64,000 bases of DNA from Burkholderiales bacterium (GTDB lineage Bacteria > Pseudomonadota > Gammaproteobacteria > Burkholderiales > Burkholderiaceae_F): contig JADJWR010000001.1 in the NCBI GenBank assembly GCA_016716275.1, positions 682,001 through 746,000 of the forward strand. The letters run 5' to 3'. The notes under the pieces were generated by a model. That model ran no database searches. It was not told where the DNA came from and worked only from the letters and a program-made list of their open reading frames with translations. Positions 1 to 8,311 of the stretch are shown here, in pieces (position 1 is the first letter of the stretch; each line of letters starts with the position of its first letter). Both the position numbers and the translations under genes were made by a program.

Positions 1-516
1 ATCTTCAACCCGCTGGTGCCGCTGTGGCACGAGTTCCGCGGCCAGCAGGTCGTCCGCTACCTGGCGCACTTCGAGCGGCAGCTTCGCGCCTCCTGCCTCG
101 GCCAGGGTGACCTGTACACGCACCAGATCGCGCCCTTCGCCAACCCGAGCTGGGACGCCACCAAGTTCGCCGTCGACGCATCGCTGCGGCGTTCGGGGGG
201 GCTCTCGCTGGGGATCAGCCTGTACGGCGAGCCGATCTACGGCACGTCGTTCTTCGACTGGCTGGCGACGACCGAGCATCGCCACTACGGCATCACCGAG
301 TTCCACCCGCTGCGCGGCATGTCGGCCGGGGAACTGCGCGCGGTGCTCGATGCGCATCGGCAACGCGGCGCCCGTTTCGTCTCCTTCTTCCTCGACGCGC
401 GCCCGGCGTCGATGCGGACCGAGACGCAGCTGAACGTCTTCGGCATCCAGCCGGGCAATCGCCAGTTCGGTTCCGAGCGCATCTACGAGGCCTTCCGGAC
501 CCTCGTCAACGAGTGA
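1..516 (+). CDS. C-terminal part of an unidentified protein, possibly a TIM-barrel glycosidase
   Basis: The reading frame is open from the first base of the window (IFNPLVPLWHEF...) to a TGA at 514-516, so only the last 171 residues are visible and the real start lies upstream. The fragment is rich in aromatic residues and contains a Gly-Ile-Thr-Glu-Phe-His stretch near residue 98, a context in which glycosidases can place a catalytic glutamate. This resemblance is weak and I do not assign a family. It ends 25 bases before the convergent acyltransferase gene. Its position at the edge of a polysaccharide locus fits a carbohydrate-active enzyme, but that is inference. Confidence 0.6.
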   Translation: MFNPLVPLWHEFRGQQVVRYLAHFERQLRASCLGQGDLYTHQIAPFANPSWDATKFAVDASLRRSGGLSLGISLYGEPIYGTSFFDWLATTEHRHYGITEFHPLRGMSAGELRAVLDAHRQRGARFVSFFLDARPASMRTETQLNVFGIQPGNRQFGSERIYEAFRTLVNE

Positions 517-541
517 ACGCCGACAGCGCGGCGGCGTTGAT

Positions 542-1753
542 TCAGCGGGCCTGGCCTGGCGCCCGCAGCAGCCAGCGCCTGGCGATCCCGCGTCCGCGCT
601 GGCGCAGCGGGCGTTCGACGAGCGAGTAGCTCAGCTCGCTGAAGCTGGCCAGCAGCACGCCTGCGGAGACGAAGTACAGCAGCGTGCGCGCCCCTGCCTC
701 GATGCCGCCGAGACGGAACCAGATCTCCCGGGTCAGGAAGAAGGCGATCAGGTGGGTCAGGTACAGGCTGTACGAACGCGCGCCGAACCAGACGAACACG
801 GCGCGCAAGCGGCCGCCTGGCATCAGGACCGAGCGGTCGTGGGCGGCGATCCAGACCAGCGCCGCGCAGGCCAGCGCGATCGCAAAGACCGCCCCGGGCT
901 GTCCGGCACGCGGAACGGCGGCGAGCCAGGCGAGTAACGCGACCAGTCCGACGCTTGCCAGGCGCAGGCCGGCCCGATAGGCGTTCTTCGGATCGCCGCG
1001 CATCTGGCCGAAGCCGGTGTGCGCGGCCCAGGCCAGTGCGACACCGAGCACGATGGCGTCGGTGCGGAAGAACCAGGCGACGCCGAGCGGCGGCCGCGCC
1101 AGCGGCGCCTGCACCGCGAGCAGCAGCACGATGCCGGCGAGCACGTACCTGCCGGGCAGCGCCAGCAGCAGCAGCGGCGCCAGCAGGTAGAACTGCTCCT
1201 CGAGCGACAGGGACCAGTAGATGACCAGGTTCCAGCCGGTCGGCAGCAGCGTGGCGATCTGCGGCGCCTCGACGAAATTGCAGTCCTGCAGCGCCGCCCG
1301 GTAGCAGCCCGCCCAGTGGAAGTTGGCGAAGTGCAGCACCGCCGCGAGGCCGTCCCAGGCCATCCGTCCCGCGGTGCCGAAGACCCCCGAGTCATTGAAG
1401 AAGGCGGCGCACGCGAGCGAGACGGCGACCCACAGCCACGCGGCCGGCCACAGCCGCCACGCCCGCCTGATCCAGAACGCGCCGGCGGTCGTCCGCCAGC
1501 CCAGCCGCGCCGAGATCAGGCGCCCGCCGTCGGCGGCCGTCGCCGGAAACGACAGCATCAGCGAGCGGGTGATGACGAAGCCGGAGACGCAGAAGAACAG
1601 GTCGACGCCGGTCCAGAAGTCGAAGTGGCGCCGGATGCTCCAGTAGACGCTGTCACGCCAGTAGAACAGCACCTCGAGGTGCTGGAACAGCGTCATCAGG
1701 ATCGCGATCGCGCGCAGGAACTCGATGTCGAGGTTCTTGTCCTTGTCCCGCAT
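542..1753 (-). CDS. Integral-membrane acyltransferase, OafA/YrhL (acyltransferase 3) family
   Basis: This 403-residue protein is predicted to transfer acyl (often acetyl) groups to sugars of an extracellular or periplasmic glycan. The N-terminus reads DIEFLRAIAILMTLFQH, where the family normally has LRGxAxxxVxxxH. It is followed by GVDLFFCVSGFVITRS, the family's FFxxSGF signature, and by SLSLEEQFYLLAPLLLL, the conserved W/S-L-xxEEQFY motif. Many hydrophobic helices follow, and the C-terminus is basic. The ATG at 1751-1753 is chosen because it places the LR..H motif about ten residues in; the open frame continues upstream but is not family-like. It is the last gene of the leftward exporter block, 146 bases below a methyltransferase, and probably O-acylates the exported glycan. 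Confidence 0.88.
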   Translation of the reverse strand: MRDKDKNLDIEFLRAIAILMTLFQHLEVLFYWRDSVYWSIRRHFDFWTGVDLFFCVSGFVITRSLMLSFPATAADGGRLISARLGWRTTAGAFWIRRAWRLWPAAWLWVAVSLACAAFFNDSGVFGTAGRMAWDGLAAVLHFANFHWAGCYRAALQDCNFVEAPQIATLLPTGWNLVIYWSLSLEEQFYLLAPLLLLALPGRYVLAGIVLLLAVQAPLARPPLGVAWFFRTDAIVLGVALAWAAHTGFGQMRGDPKNAYRAGLRLASVGLVALLAWLAAVPRAGQPGAVFAIALACAALVWIAAHDRSVLMPGGRLRAVFVWFGARSYSLYLTHLIAFFLTREIWFRLGGIEAGARTLLYFVSAGVLLASFSELSYSLVERPLRQRGRGIARRWLLRAPGQAR

Positions 1754-1899
1754 CTCGGTCCGTCCGTTCCGTCGGCTCGATCCAGCAAGTGGCGGCGGCA
1801 TCCGGCGTCGGGCGCGGCTCGCCCGACCGCAGCGCCAGACCAGCAGACGAGCCGCTCGGCCGGCGCCTGCTTGCACCGCCGCGGTTGCCCGCGCCCTTA

Positions 1900-2766
1900 C
1901 TACCCGCTCAGAATCCAAGCGTCCTGGTAGCTCCAGAACGCGCTCGGGATGTGGATGAACTCGGCCTGCGGCGCGCTGGCCGCGATCGCCTGCCCGACGA
2001 ACCGCGCCGAGGCGAAGGCGGTTCCGTACTCCGTTCCGTGCAGCGCCTGCGACTCGCTGGCGGCGAAGAAGGCGAAGCCGTCGGCGCCCCAGTCGACGCC
2101 GCTCTTGCGGGCGGCCTCCTCGCCGTGCGTGGTCATCACCAGCACGCCGCCCGGCGCCACCGCGCCGTGAAGCGTGCGCAGCCACGCCTGCCAGGTCCGC
2201 TCGGGCAGGTGGCTGAACAGCGACAGCACGAACACGACGTCGTAGCGGCCGGCAATGCGCAGCGCGGCCGGATCGGAGGTCGAGTCGAAGCCATTGACCC
2301 CCCAGTGCTCGCGCAGGAAGGCGACGCAGCCAGGCACGACGTCGCTCACGGTCAAGGCGCCAGGCGGCAGCGCCCTGGCGAGATGACGGGTGAACCTGCC
2401 GTGGCCACAGGCGAACTCGAGCAAGCTCGGGCAGCGGTACAGGTTCTTGCCGGCGCGGTCGAGCACTCGCTGCAGCTCGCACAGCGTGCGCCAGCCGTCG
2501 GCGATGTAGTCGCGCAGCGGATTGCGCGAGTCCGGGTGGGTGGCGAAGAAGCGGAAGATGTCGTCGTCCGGCGCGATGGTCGCGTCCACACCGGTCCAGT
2601 CGGCGAAATTGCCGGCCAGCCGGTGCGCCTCGCGCAGGTTGTGCGCCGGCAGGCAGGCCGGTTCGAGCTCGAGCACCGCAGCGAGGCTGATGGCCGCGCC
2701 GTCGCGGTCGCCGGCGGCCAGTTGCTTCTCCGCCTGTTCGAGCAGCGCAGCGGCGTGCGGTTTCAT
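1900..2766 (-). CDS. SAM-dependent methyltransferase with a short TPR-like N-terminus
   Basis: The product has 288 residues. Residues 1-50 (EQAEKQLAAGDRDGAAISLAAVLELEP) look like one TPR-type helical pair. A class I methyltransferase domain follows, with motif I LLEFACGHGRFTRHLAR near residues 107-123 and DVVFVLSLFSHLPE where such enzymes carry the motif II-III strand. The start ATG at 2764-2766 overlaps the TGA of the upstream ABC ATPase gene (ATGA), which implies translational coupling. In ABC-exported O-antigens a methyltransferase often caps the non-reducing end, and the adjacent ATPase has a C-terminal domain of the type that reads such caps. The substrate is not visible from sequence. 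Confidence 0.8.
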   Translation of the reverse strand: MKPHAAALLEQAEKQLAAGDRDGAAISLAAVLELEPACLPAHNLREAHRLAGNFADWTGVDATIAPDDDIFRFFATHPDSRNPLRDYIADGWRTLCELQRVLDRAGKNLYRCPSLLEFACGHGRFTRHLARALPPGALTVSDVVPGCVAFLREHWGVNGFDSTSDPAALRIAGRYDVVFVLSLFSHLPERTWQAWLRTLHGAVAPGGVLVMTTHGEEAARKSGVDWGADGFAFFAASESQALHGTEYGTAFASARFVGQAIAASAPQAEFIHIPSAFWSYQDAWILSG

Positions 2767-3998
2767 CGGGCGGCGGCGGAGAGGGGATCGGCGTGCCAGC
2801 GGTGCACGAGCCTGGTGTGGCCGAACTCGCGGCTGTCGCCGCCGACCTCGAACGGGCGTTCGACGTGGTCGAACAGGCGCAGTCCCTCCGGGTCCATCGC
2901 GTGCGACCTGGCAACGTAACGCCCGGGCAGCAGCGGCAGGTCGGGGAAGGTGATCGCGTAGTGAAACAGGCCGTCCGGCCCCGGGGTGAGCGTGTGGCCG
3001 TCCATCTCGCTGACGATGCCGTAGACGGGCGAGCCGTCGGCCCGCACCACGCCGACCGCCACCTGCGGCGTGCGGCCGTCGGGCGAGTAAAGCGCTCCGG
3101 AGACCGTCAGCGAACCATGCGCGGCAAGCAGGATCGGCTCCACAGAGTCCTGCCCGTTCAGGTACATCGTCCTGACCTGGTAGATCCCGGCAGCCGCCTG
3201 CTCGGCCGGCACCTCGGCGGACGACGGCCGTTGCTTCGCCGCGCGGTCGCGCTCCTCATGCCAGGCGAGGTAGGCGCGCGTCACCTCGGCGGCGCTGGCG
3301 TGCATCTGCACTCGCCCCTCGTGCAGCCAGATCGCCTGCCGGCAGAGCTTCTGCACGTGGTACATGCTGTGCGAACAGAGCAGCAGCGTTCCGCCCCCCT
3401 CGAGGTAGTTCTCCATCCAGCTCATGCACTTCTTCTGGAAGGATTCGTCGCCGACCGCCAGCACCTCGTCGGTGATCAGCACGTCCGGCGTGACGCTGGT
3501 GGCCACCGCGAAGCCGAGCCGCACCACCATGCCGGACGAATAATGCTTGATCGGCTGGTCGATGTGCTCGCCGATGTCGGCGAACTCGAGTATCCGGTCG
3601 AACCTCGCCAGCGTCTCGCGCCGGTCGAGCCCCATCAGCGCGCAGGCGAGGAAGACGTTGTCGCGGCCGGTGTACTCCTGGTGGAATCCGGCGCCCAGTT
3701 CGAGCAGCGCGCCGATCCTTGCCTTGCGCTCGATCACTCCCCGGGTCGGCGTGACGACACCGGCCAGCAGCTTCAGCAGGGTCGACTTGCCGGCGCCGTT
3801 GACGCCCACCAGGCCGAGCGACTCGCCGCGATGCACCTCGAAGCTGACGTCTCGCAGCGCGTGAAAGACGTGGTGCGGCACGTTGCCGCGCAGCAGCGAC
3901 CACACCTGGGCAAGCCTCTGCCCGCCTCGGGTCAGCGCCAGCGGATAGTCCTTGTGCACTCCCTGCAGGCGCAGCAGCGGCACGAACTGTCCGGTCAC
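2763..3998 (-). CDS. wzt: ABC transporter ATP-binding subunit for polysaccharide export, Wzt-like
   Basis: This 411-residue ATPase should power export of an undecaprenyl-linked glycan across the inner membrane. Walker A is GVNGAGKST at about residues 65-73, the ABC signature YSSGMVVRL is at 153-161, and Walker B LITDEVLAVGD is at 174-184. All are typical of the Wzt/TagH subfamily. Residues 260-411 form an extra C-terminal domain of the length and position of the Wzt carbohydrate-binding domain, which recognises a modified chain end before export. The start is a GTG at 3996-3998 that overlaps the TGA of the permease gene by 4 bases (GTGA); the longer upstream frame is only an antisense-like extension. 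It is coupled at both ends to its neighbours. Confidence 0.9.
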   Translation of the reverse strand: MTGQFVPLLRLQGVHKDYPLALTRGGQRLAQVWSLLRGNVPHHVFHALRDVSFEVHRGESLGLVGVNGAGKSTLLKLLAGVVTPTRGVIERKARIGALLELGAGFHQEYTGRDNVFLACALMGLDRRETLARFDRILEFADIGEHIDQPIKHYSSGMVVRLGFAVATSVTPDVLITDEVLAVGDESFQKKCMSWMENYLEGGGTLLLCSHSMYHVQKLCRQAIWLHEGRVQMHASAAEVTRAYLAWHEERDRAAKQRPSSAEVPAEQAAAGIYQVRTMYLNGQDSVEPILLAAHGSLTVSGALYSPDGRTPQVAVGVVRADGSPVYGIVSEMDGHTLTPGPDGLFHYAITFPDLPLLPGRYVARSHAMDPEGLRLFDHVERPFEVGGDSREFGHTRLVHRWHADPLSAAAR

Positions 3999-4798
3999 AG
4001 CTGGTCCTCGAAGTGGGGCGACAGCCGGCGGAACCAGGCCAGCCCGCCGATCCACAGCGCCACGCCGCTGCCGAGCGCCGCCAGCAGCAGCCAGGGCTGC
4101 GGCAGGCCCAGTCCGAGCGCCGCGGCGCGCAGCGGCTCGAGGACCTGTGCCAGCGGGTTGAAAGCCAGCGCGTCGCGCAGCCCGGCCGGCGCCAGCGCCA
4201 GCGGGTAGAGCACCGGCGAGGCGAAGAACAGCATGGTCAGGACCTGGCCGAGCAGTTGCTCGACGTCGCGCAGGAAAACGTGCAGGGCGCCGAGGAACAG
4301 CGCCAGCCCGGTGGCCGCGCAACCCAGCACCAGCCACGCCCACAGGCCCATCGGCACGACGCCGGCGAACCGGATCTCGTAGCCCCAGCCCCACAGCAGC
4401 ATCAGCACCAGCGCGTAGCCTGCCGCGTGAATGAGCAGGCTGGTCAGCACGGCGCTGTAGACGAGCAGTTCCTGCGGGAAGGCAACCTTCTTGACCAGGT
4501 CAGCATGCTGCTGGACGGCGACCGTGCCGCGCGACAGCGCCTCGCTGAAGGCGATCCACGGCCACAGCGTCACGGCGACCCAGACCACGTAGGGCTGCGA
4601 CGGGTCGGCATCGGGCAGCTTCACCCGGAACACGTACTGGAACACCACCGCATAGATGGCGAGCATCAGCATCGGGTGCAGGAACACCCAGACCAGCCCG
4701 CCCGAGGTGCCGGCGTAGCGGTTGCGCAGTTCGCGCTGCAGCAGGGAGCGCAGCAGCCAGCGGTGCCGCCAGGTATCTGCAAGAGCCGTCACGGGCAT
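3995..4798 (-). CDS. wzm: ABC-2 type polysaccharide export permease, Wzm-like
   Basis: This 267-residue polytopic protein starts MPVTALADTWRHRWLLRSLL and contains RELRNRYAGTSGGLVWVFLHP, where ABC-2 permeases of the Wzm/TagG type carry the conserved R-x-L-K/R-x-RY-x-x-S-x-L-G-x-x-W-x-x-x-x-P motif. About six hydrophobic segments follow. The ATG at 4796-4798 is the first start that gives the family N-terminus. The gene overlaps the ATPase start by 4 bases, and together they form the exporter. Genes for methylation, acylation and glycosyl transfer surround it, indicating an ABC-dependent (not Wzx/Wzy) polysaccharide such as an O-antigen or capsule. Confidence 0.9.
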   Translation of the reverse strand: MPVTALADTWRHRWLLRSLLQRELRNRYAGTSGGLVWVFLHPMLMLAIYAVVFQYVFRVKLPDADPSQPYVVWVAVTLWPWIAFSEALSRGTVAVQQHADLVKKVAFPQELLVYSAVLTSLLIHAAGYALVLMLLWGWGYEIRFAGVVPMGLWAWLVLGCAATGLALFLGALHVFLRDVEQLLGQVLTMLFFASPVLYPLALAPAGLRDALAFNPLAQVLEPLRAAALGLGLPQPWLLLAALGSGVALWIGGLAWFRRLSPHFEDQL

Positions 4799-4874
4799 CT
4801 GATCGTCTTGTCTTTGTCTCGGTCTCGTCCGCCAACGGCGCCGCTGGCGCGCCGGCGCACGCCGGCGCGGCGGC

Positions 4875-5771
4875 TCAGCCGCGGCTCGACCGGAACAGGG
4901 CAAAGATCTCGCATGTCCTCAGCAGGTCGTCGTCGTAGCGGCCGGCCAGATCGTCGGGGATCGCCTCGCCGGTGCGGCGCCGCTTCTCCCAGACGAGGTC
5001 GAAGCCGTTGCGGGTGAACAGCGCCAGCAGCTCGTCGGCGGTGATGCGGTTCAGCTCGCGGTAATGGCGGAATATGAACCGCTTGTACTGGTCGAACGGC
5101 ATCGAGCGGAACTGCTCGGTGATCTCGTCGGCCGGCACGCTCTCGGGTGCCGCCGCCATGACGAACCGTTCCAGCTCCTCGCCGGCCATGCGCAGGTGCG
5201 CCCACGGCTGCGCCGCGAAGCGGCCGAGGTGCGAACCCAGCGGGGAGTAGTAAAGGGGATCGATCTGTACGAAGCAATGGCCGCCCGGGACGAGAGTCGA
5301 GTGGAAGCCGGCGACCACCGAATCGAGGATCTTCCTGTCGACGTGCTCGAACACCGACCACGACATGATAGCTTCGACGCGTCCGACGGCCGCCAGCGAC
5401 TCGCTCGGCGCGATGCGATGAAACCGCAGGCTCGCCGGCAGCCGCTGCAGTCCGATCTGCTCGCGCGCCAGCCGCGGCAGGGCGTCGAATCCCGGGTCGA
5501 TGTCGACGCCGATGACCTGCTTCCAGCGGTGGCGAAGCAGCAGGCCGAGGCCGGTGATGCCGTCGTAGCAGCCGAAATCGAGCAGCGACGAGGCCGACGG
5601 ATCGCACACCGGCGACAGGGCCTCGTGCACGACGTCGGCGGCATAGCGGAAGTGGCTGGCAAACCATTGGTCGGTGATGCGGTCGTCGGACCAGGCAGGC
5701 GCAGGCTCCGGGACCGCCGGCTTTGGCGGCGCCAGCCAGTGCCTGAGCCTCGTGAGGATGCTGGTTGTCAT
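4875..5771 (-). CDS. SAM-dependent methyltransferase
   Basis: The 298-residue product carries a class I methyltransferase core. Motif I is SLLDFGCYDGITGLGLLL (about residues 82-99), followed by VIGVDIDPGF with the acidic residue that binds the SAM ribose. SWSVFEHVDRK, a hallmark of the Methyltransf_11/12/23-like group, lies in the post-II region. The start ATG at 5769-5771 gives MTTSILTRLRHWL; the frame extends further upstream but that part is low-complexity and unlike the family. It is first in the leftward exporter block, 76 bases before the permease, and probably modifies a sugar of the exported glycan. The intergenic region to the divergent gene at 5990 must hold promoters for both directions, but I could not fix them. 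Confidence 0.8.
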   Translation of the reverse strand: MTTSILTRLRHWLAPPKPAVPEPAPAWSDDRITDQWFASHFRYAADVVHEALSPVCDPSASSLLDFGCYDGITGLGLLLRHRWKQVIGVDIDPGFDALPRLAREQIGLQRLPASLRFHRIAPSESLAAVGRVEAIMSWSVFEHVDRKILDSVVAGFHSTLVPGGHCFVQIDPLYYSPLGSHLGRFAAQPWAHLRMAGEELERFVMAAAPESVPADEITEQFRSMPFDQYKRFIFRHYRELNRITADELLALFTRNGFDLVWEKRRRTGEAIPDDLAGRYDDDLLRTCEIFALFRSSRG

Positions 5772-5989
5772 CGATGCGGGCCGCGAGGCCAGGGGGGTGC
5801 GCTCGGCGCGATGAGTCGACGCAGACCGGCCGCATTCTGGCAGACGGCACCCGGCTGGCGGCCGGTCCTGCGGGCCGGGCATCGGCGATTAACATCGCCC
5901 GGTTGCAACGACAGGGTCACTCGCTTCAACCAAGCGGGCGGCCGGGAAAAGCCAGCGGTTGCGCCGCCGGCGTCCCGGCGGATGAGCAG

Positions 5990-7231
5990 ATGAAAAGAAT
6001 CGCCTTCACCTTCGCCGGCAGGCAACGGACGATGCGCAACCAGGTGATCTTCGTCCGGCGGCTGCTGGCGCTCGGCCTGCTCGACGAATGGCACATCTGG
6101 AATTTCGCCAGGAAGCGGGAAGACGAGCAATGGCTGCAGCGGACCTTTGCCGAGGACGTGGTCGTCTACACCTTCGGCAAGTCCGCCCAGTACGTCCCGC
6201 TGCGCAACGCGGCCGGCAGCAGCGCCCGCATCCTGCTGCGGGCGTCGAACGATGCACAGCTGCGGTTCCGGCTCGACTCCGGCGAGACGGTCGAAGTCGT
6301 CTTCGGCGCCAGCAACAACACGAAGTCGATCCTGCGGACATTCGGTCCGCCGTCGTTCGAGACGGTGAGGCTGCCGGTGACGGCCGAATCGACGGCGACG
6401 CTCGAACTGTTCGACGACAACGCGGTCGAGGTCGAGATCGCCGATCGCCGCCTGTGCATCCGGCTGAATGGCCGAACGGTGTTCTCGCCGGCCACGCCGG
6501 CGTCGAGCTTCGACGCGCTCGAGGCGCAGACCGGCAACGGATCGAGCGGTCAGTGGACCGCCGGCGACCCGCAGGCGAAGGTCAGGCTGTTCAACACCGG
6601 CCTGAAGTCGCAGGAAGGATTCCGCTTCGCCTACGCTCACTACGCCAACGCCCGTTTCCACGACGCCGTGTTCGTCAAGCTCGACGACGACATCGTCTTC
6701 TGCGACGTCGACAGGTTCGAGGCCTTCGTGAAGGACCTGGAAACGAGCGACGAGCTGAAGATCTCGAGCGCCAATGTCATCAACAACGGTGTCTGCGCCC
6801 ATTACCAGGACAGGGCCGGATACTTCCACCGCGAACGGTTCGGCTTCGAGTACCCGAAGGACGGCACCTGCGGCAGGCTGTGGGAAAGCTCCGCGCTGTG
6901 CGAGCGGCTTCACCGGTACTTCCTTCGCCATCGCGACGAGATAATCGCCATCGCATCGGGCCAGCCGGCAAACACCGAACTGCCGCACGTCGACCGGTAC
7001 TCGATCAACTTCGTCGGCTTCAGGTATCCGGTGATGATCATGATGACCTACCTATTCGCCATGTCGAAGGCCAAGGACGACGAGCTCCTGATGAGCGTGC
7101 TGCTGCCGACGGCCTTCGGCGTCAGGAAATACGTCTTCAATCACCTGGTGGTCTGCCACCTGTCCTTCTACAAGCAGGACGAGACGCTCGATTCGGCCGG
7201 GCTGCTCGAGGCGTACGGGAGCCTCTACTGA
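5990..7231 (+). CDS. Putative glycosyltransferase with an inserted sugar-binding-like beta domain
   Basis: The 413-residue product starts MKRIAFTFAGRQRTMRNQV. Residues about 70-185 (from RILLRASNDAQLRFRL to FSPATPASSF) read as a beta-rich module that resembles the Methyltransf_FA / farnesoic-acid O-methyltransferase-like domain seen in lectin-like contexts. After it comes FVKLDDDIVFCDVDRFE (about residues 225-241), a DDD metal-binding motif of GT-A glycosyltransferases with a preceding hydrophobic strand. The ATG at 5990 is preferred over the longer frame because the upstream part is arginine-rich shadow sequence. The gene opens the rightward set of glycan genes. A transferase with a carbohydrate-binding insert is my best reading; acceptor and donor are unknown. 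Confidence 0.6.
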   Translation: MKRIAFTFAGRQRTMRNQVIFVRRLLALGLLDEWHIWNFARKREDEQWLQRTFAEDVVVYTFGKSAQYVPLRNAAGSSARILLRASNDAQLRFRLDSGETVEVVFGASNNTKSILRTFGPPSFETVRLPVTAESTATLELFDDNAVEVEIADRRLCIRLNGRTVFSPATPASSFDALEAQTGNGSSGQWTAGDPQAKVRLFNTGLKSQEGFRFAYAHYANARFHDAVFVKLDDDIVFCDVDRFEAFVKDLETSDELKISSANVINNGVCAHYQDRAGYFHRERFGFEYPKDGTCGRLWESSALCERLHRYFLRHRDEIIAIASGQPANTELPHVDRYSINFVGFRYPVMIMMTYLFAMSKAKDDELLMSVLLPTAFGVRKYVFNHLVVCHLSFYKQDETLDSAGLLEAYGSLY

Positions 7232-7299
7232 ACGACGCCGCGGCCGAACCGCGCCCGGCGCGATGACGGCGCGGCGGCCAGAGGAGGCAAGCCCACCCA

Positions 7300-8274
7300 A
7301 TGCGTGTCCTGCTCATCTCGCATCAGCTCGATTACTCCGGCGCGCCGCTGGCGCTGCTGGAACTGGCGCGCGCGCTGCGCGAGGCCGGCCACGAGGTGCA
7401 CTTCACGTCGCTCGGTCCCGGCCCGCTGGGCGGCGAGTTCGTCGCCAGCGGCGTCAGGCCGTTTCAGCCGGGAGGCCGGCCGATCGATCTGGTCGTCGCC
7501 AACACCGTCGTGTCGGTGCCGGCGGCGCTCGCACTGGCGCCGTCGGCCGATCGGGTGCTGGCGTGGATCCACGAGACCGGCTTCTTCTTCCGCATCCTGC
7601 GCGCCAGCCCGCGCGACTACTCGCTCGACCGGCTGCGCTACGCGGCTTTCCCGGCGCGTTTCCAGGTCGACGAGTTTGCCCGGTGGATGCCGGCCGCAGA
7701 GCGGCTGCAGCTGCGCAACTGCGTGCGCATGCCACCTGCTGATATGGGCGCGGCGACGCCGGATCACTACGTCTGCAGCGGCAGGTGGGAGGCGAGAAAG
7801 AACCAGGCGCGGCTGCTCGAACTGGCCAGAGCCCTGCCGGCCGCGCCGACGATCTGGTTCGTCGGTGCCGACCGGCCGCCGAACTTGCCGCCCGGCGGCC
7901 ATCGCTTCCTCGGCACGCTGTCGCCCGGCGAAGCGAAGCGGGCGATCGCCGGCTGCCGCGCGATCATCAGCGCCTCGCTGGCCGAGGCGCAGCCGCTGGC
8001 GGCGATCGAGGCGACGATGGCGGGGCGGCCGGCCCTGCTGAGCGACATCCCGGCGCACCGCGAACTGAAGCAGGCGATTGCCGACATCGTCCTGTTCGAT
8101 CCGCGCAGCGTCGAGTCATTCGTCGACGGCTTCGCCGCCATCGAGGCGCAGTCGGTCGATCCGGCCGTGCGGCGCCGCCTGCAGGAGGCTGCCCAGCGGG
8201 TGTTCGGCCCGCAGGGCTTCGCGGAAAACGTCCGGCAGGTGCTCGGCCGCCTGCCCGTTGCCGGCGCAAGCTGA
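7300..8274 (+). CDS. Glycosyltransferase, GT4-like
   Basis: This 324-residue GT-B type enzyme opens with MRVLLISHQLDYSGAPLALLELARAL, a typical GT4 N-terminal strand-loop with the acceptor-side G-A-P-L loop. The C-terminal half has YVCSGRWEARKNQARLLELA, the (V/S)GR-x-x-x-x-KN motif of the donor-binding domain, and ISASLAEAQPLAAIEATMAG, matching the E-x(7)-E donor site in which the second glutamate contacts the nucleotide sugar. It is somewhat shorter than most GT4 enzymes because the N-domain is compact. It lies 68 bases after the previous gene and 37 before glf, so the three are probably cotranscribed. Confidence 0.85.
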   Translation: MRVLLISHQLDYSGAPLALLELARALREAGHEVHFTSLGPGPLGGEFVASGVRPFQPGGRPIDLVVANTVVSVPAALALAPSADRVLAWIHETGFFFRILRASPRDYSLDRLRYAAFPARFQVDEFARWMPAAERLQLRNCVRMPPADMGAATPDHYVCSGRWEARKNQARLLELARALPAAPTIWFVGADRPPNLPPGGHRFLGTLSPGEAKRAIAGCRAIISASLAEAQPLAAIEATMAGRPALLSDIPAHRELKQAIADIVLFDPRSVESFVDGFAAIEAQSVDPAVRRRLQEAAQRVFGPQGFAENVRQVLGRLPVAGAS

Positions 8275-8311
8275 TGGGCACCCGGAAAGCGGCGGCCAGG
8301 GAGGATCGGCC

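Noticed and set aside
1731..1760. Similarity of the GACAAGGACAAG stretch at the acyltransferase start to GACAAAGACAAG near 4805-4820
   Set aside because: The match is short and low-complexity, and it is in coding sequence in one place and near a start in the other. I see no reason to call it a regulatory repeat.
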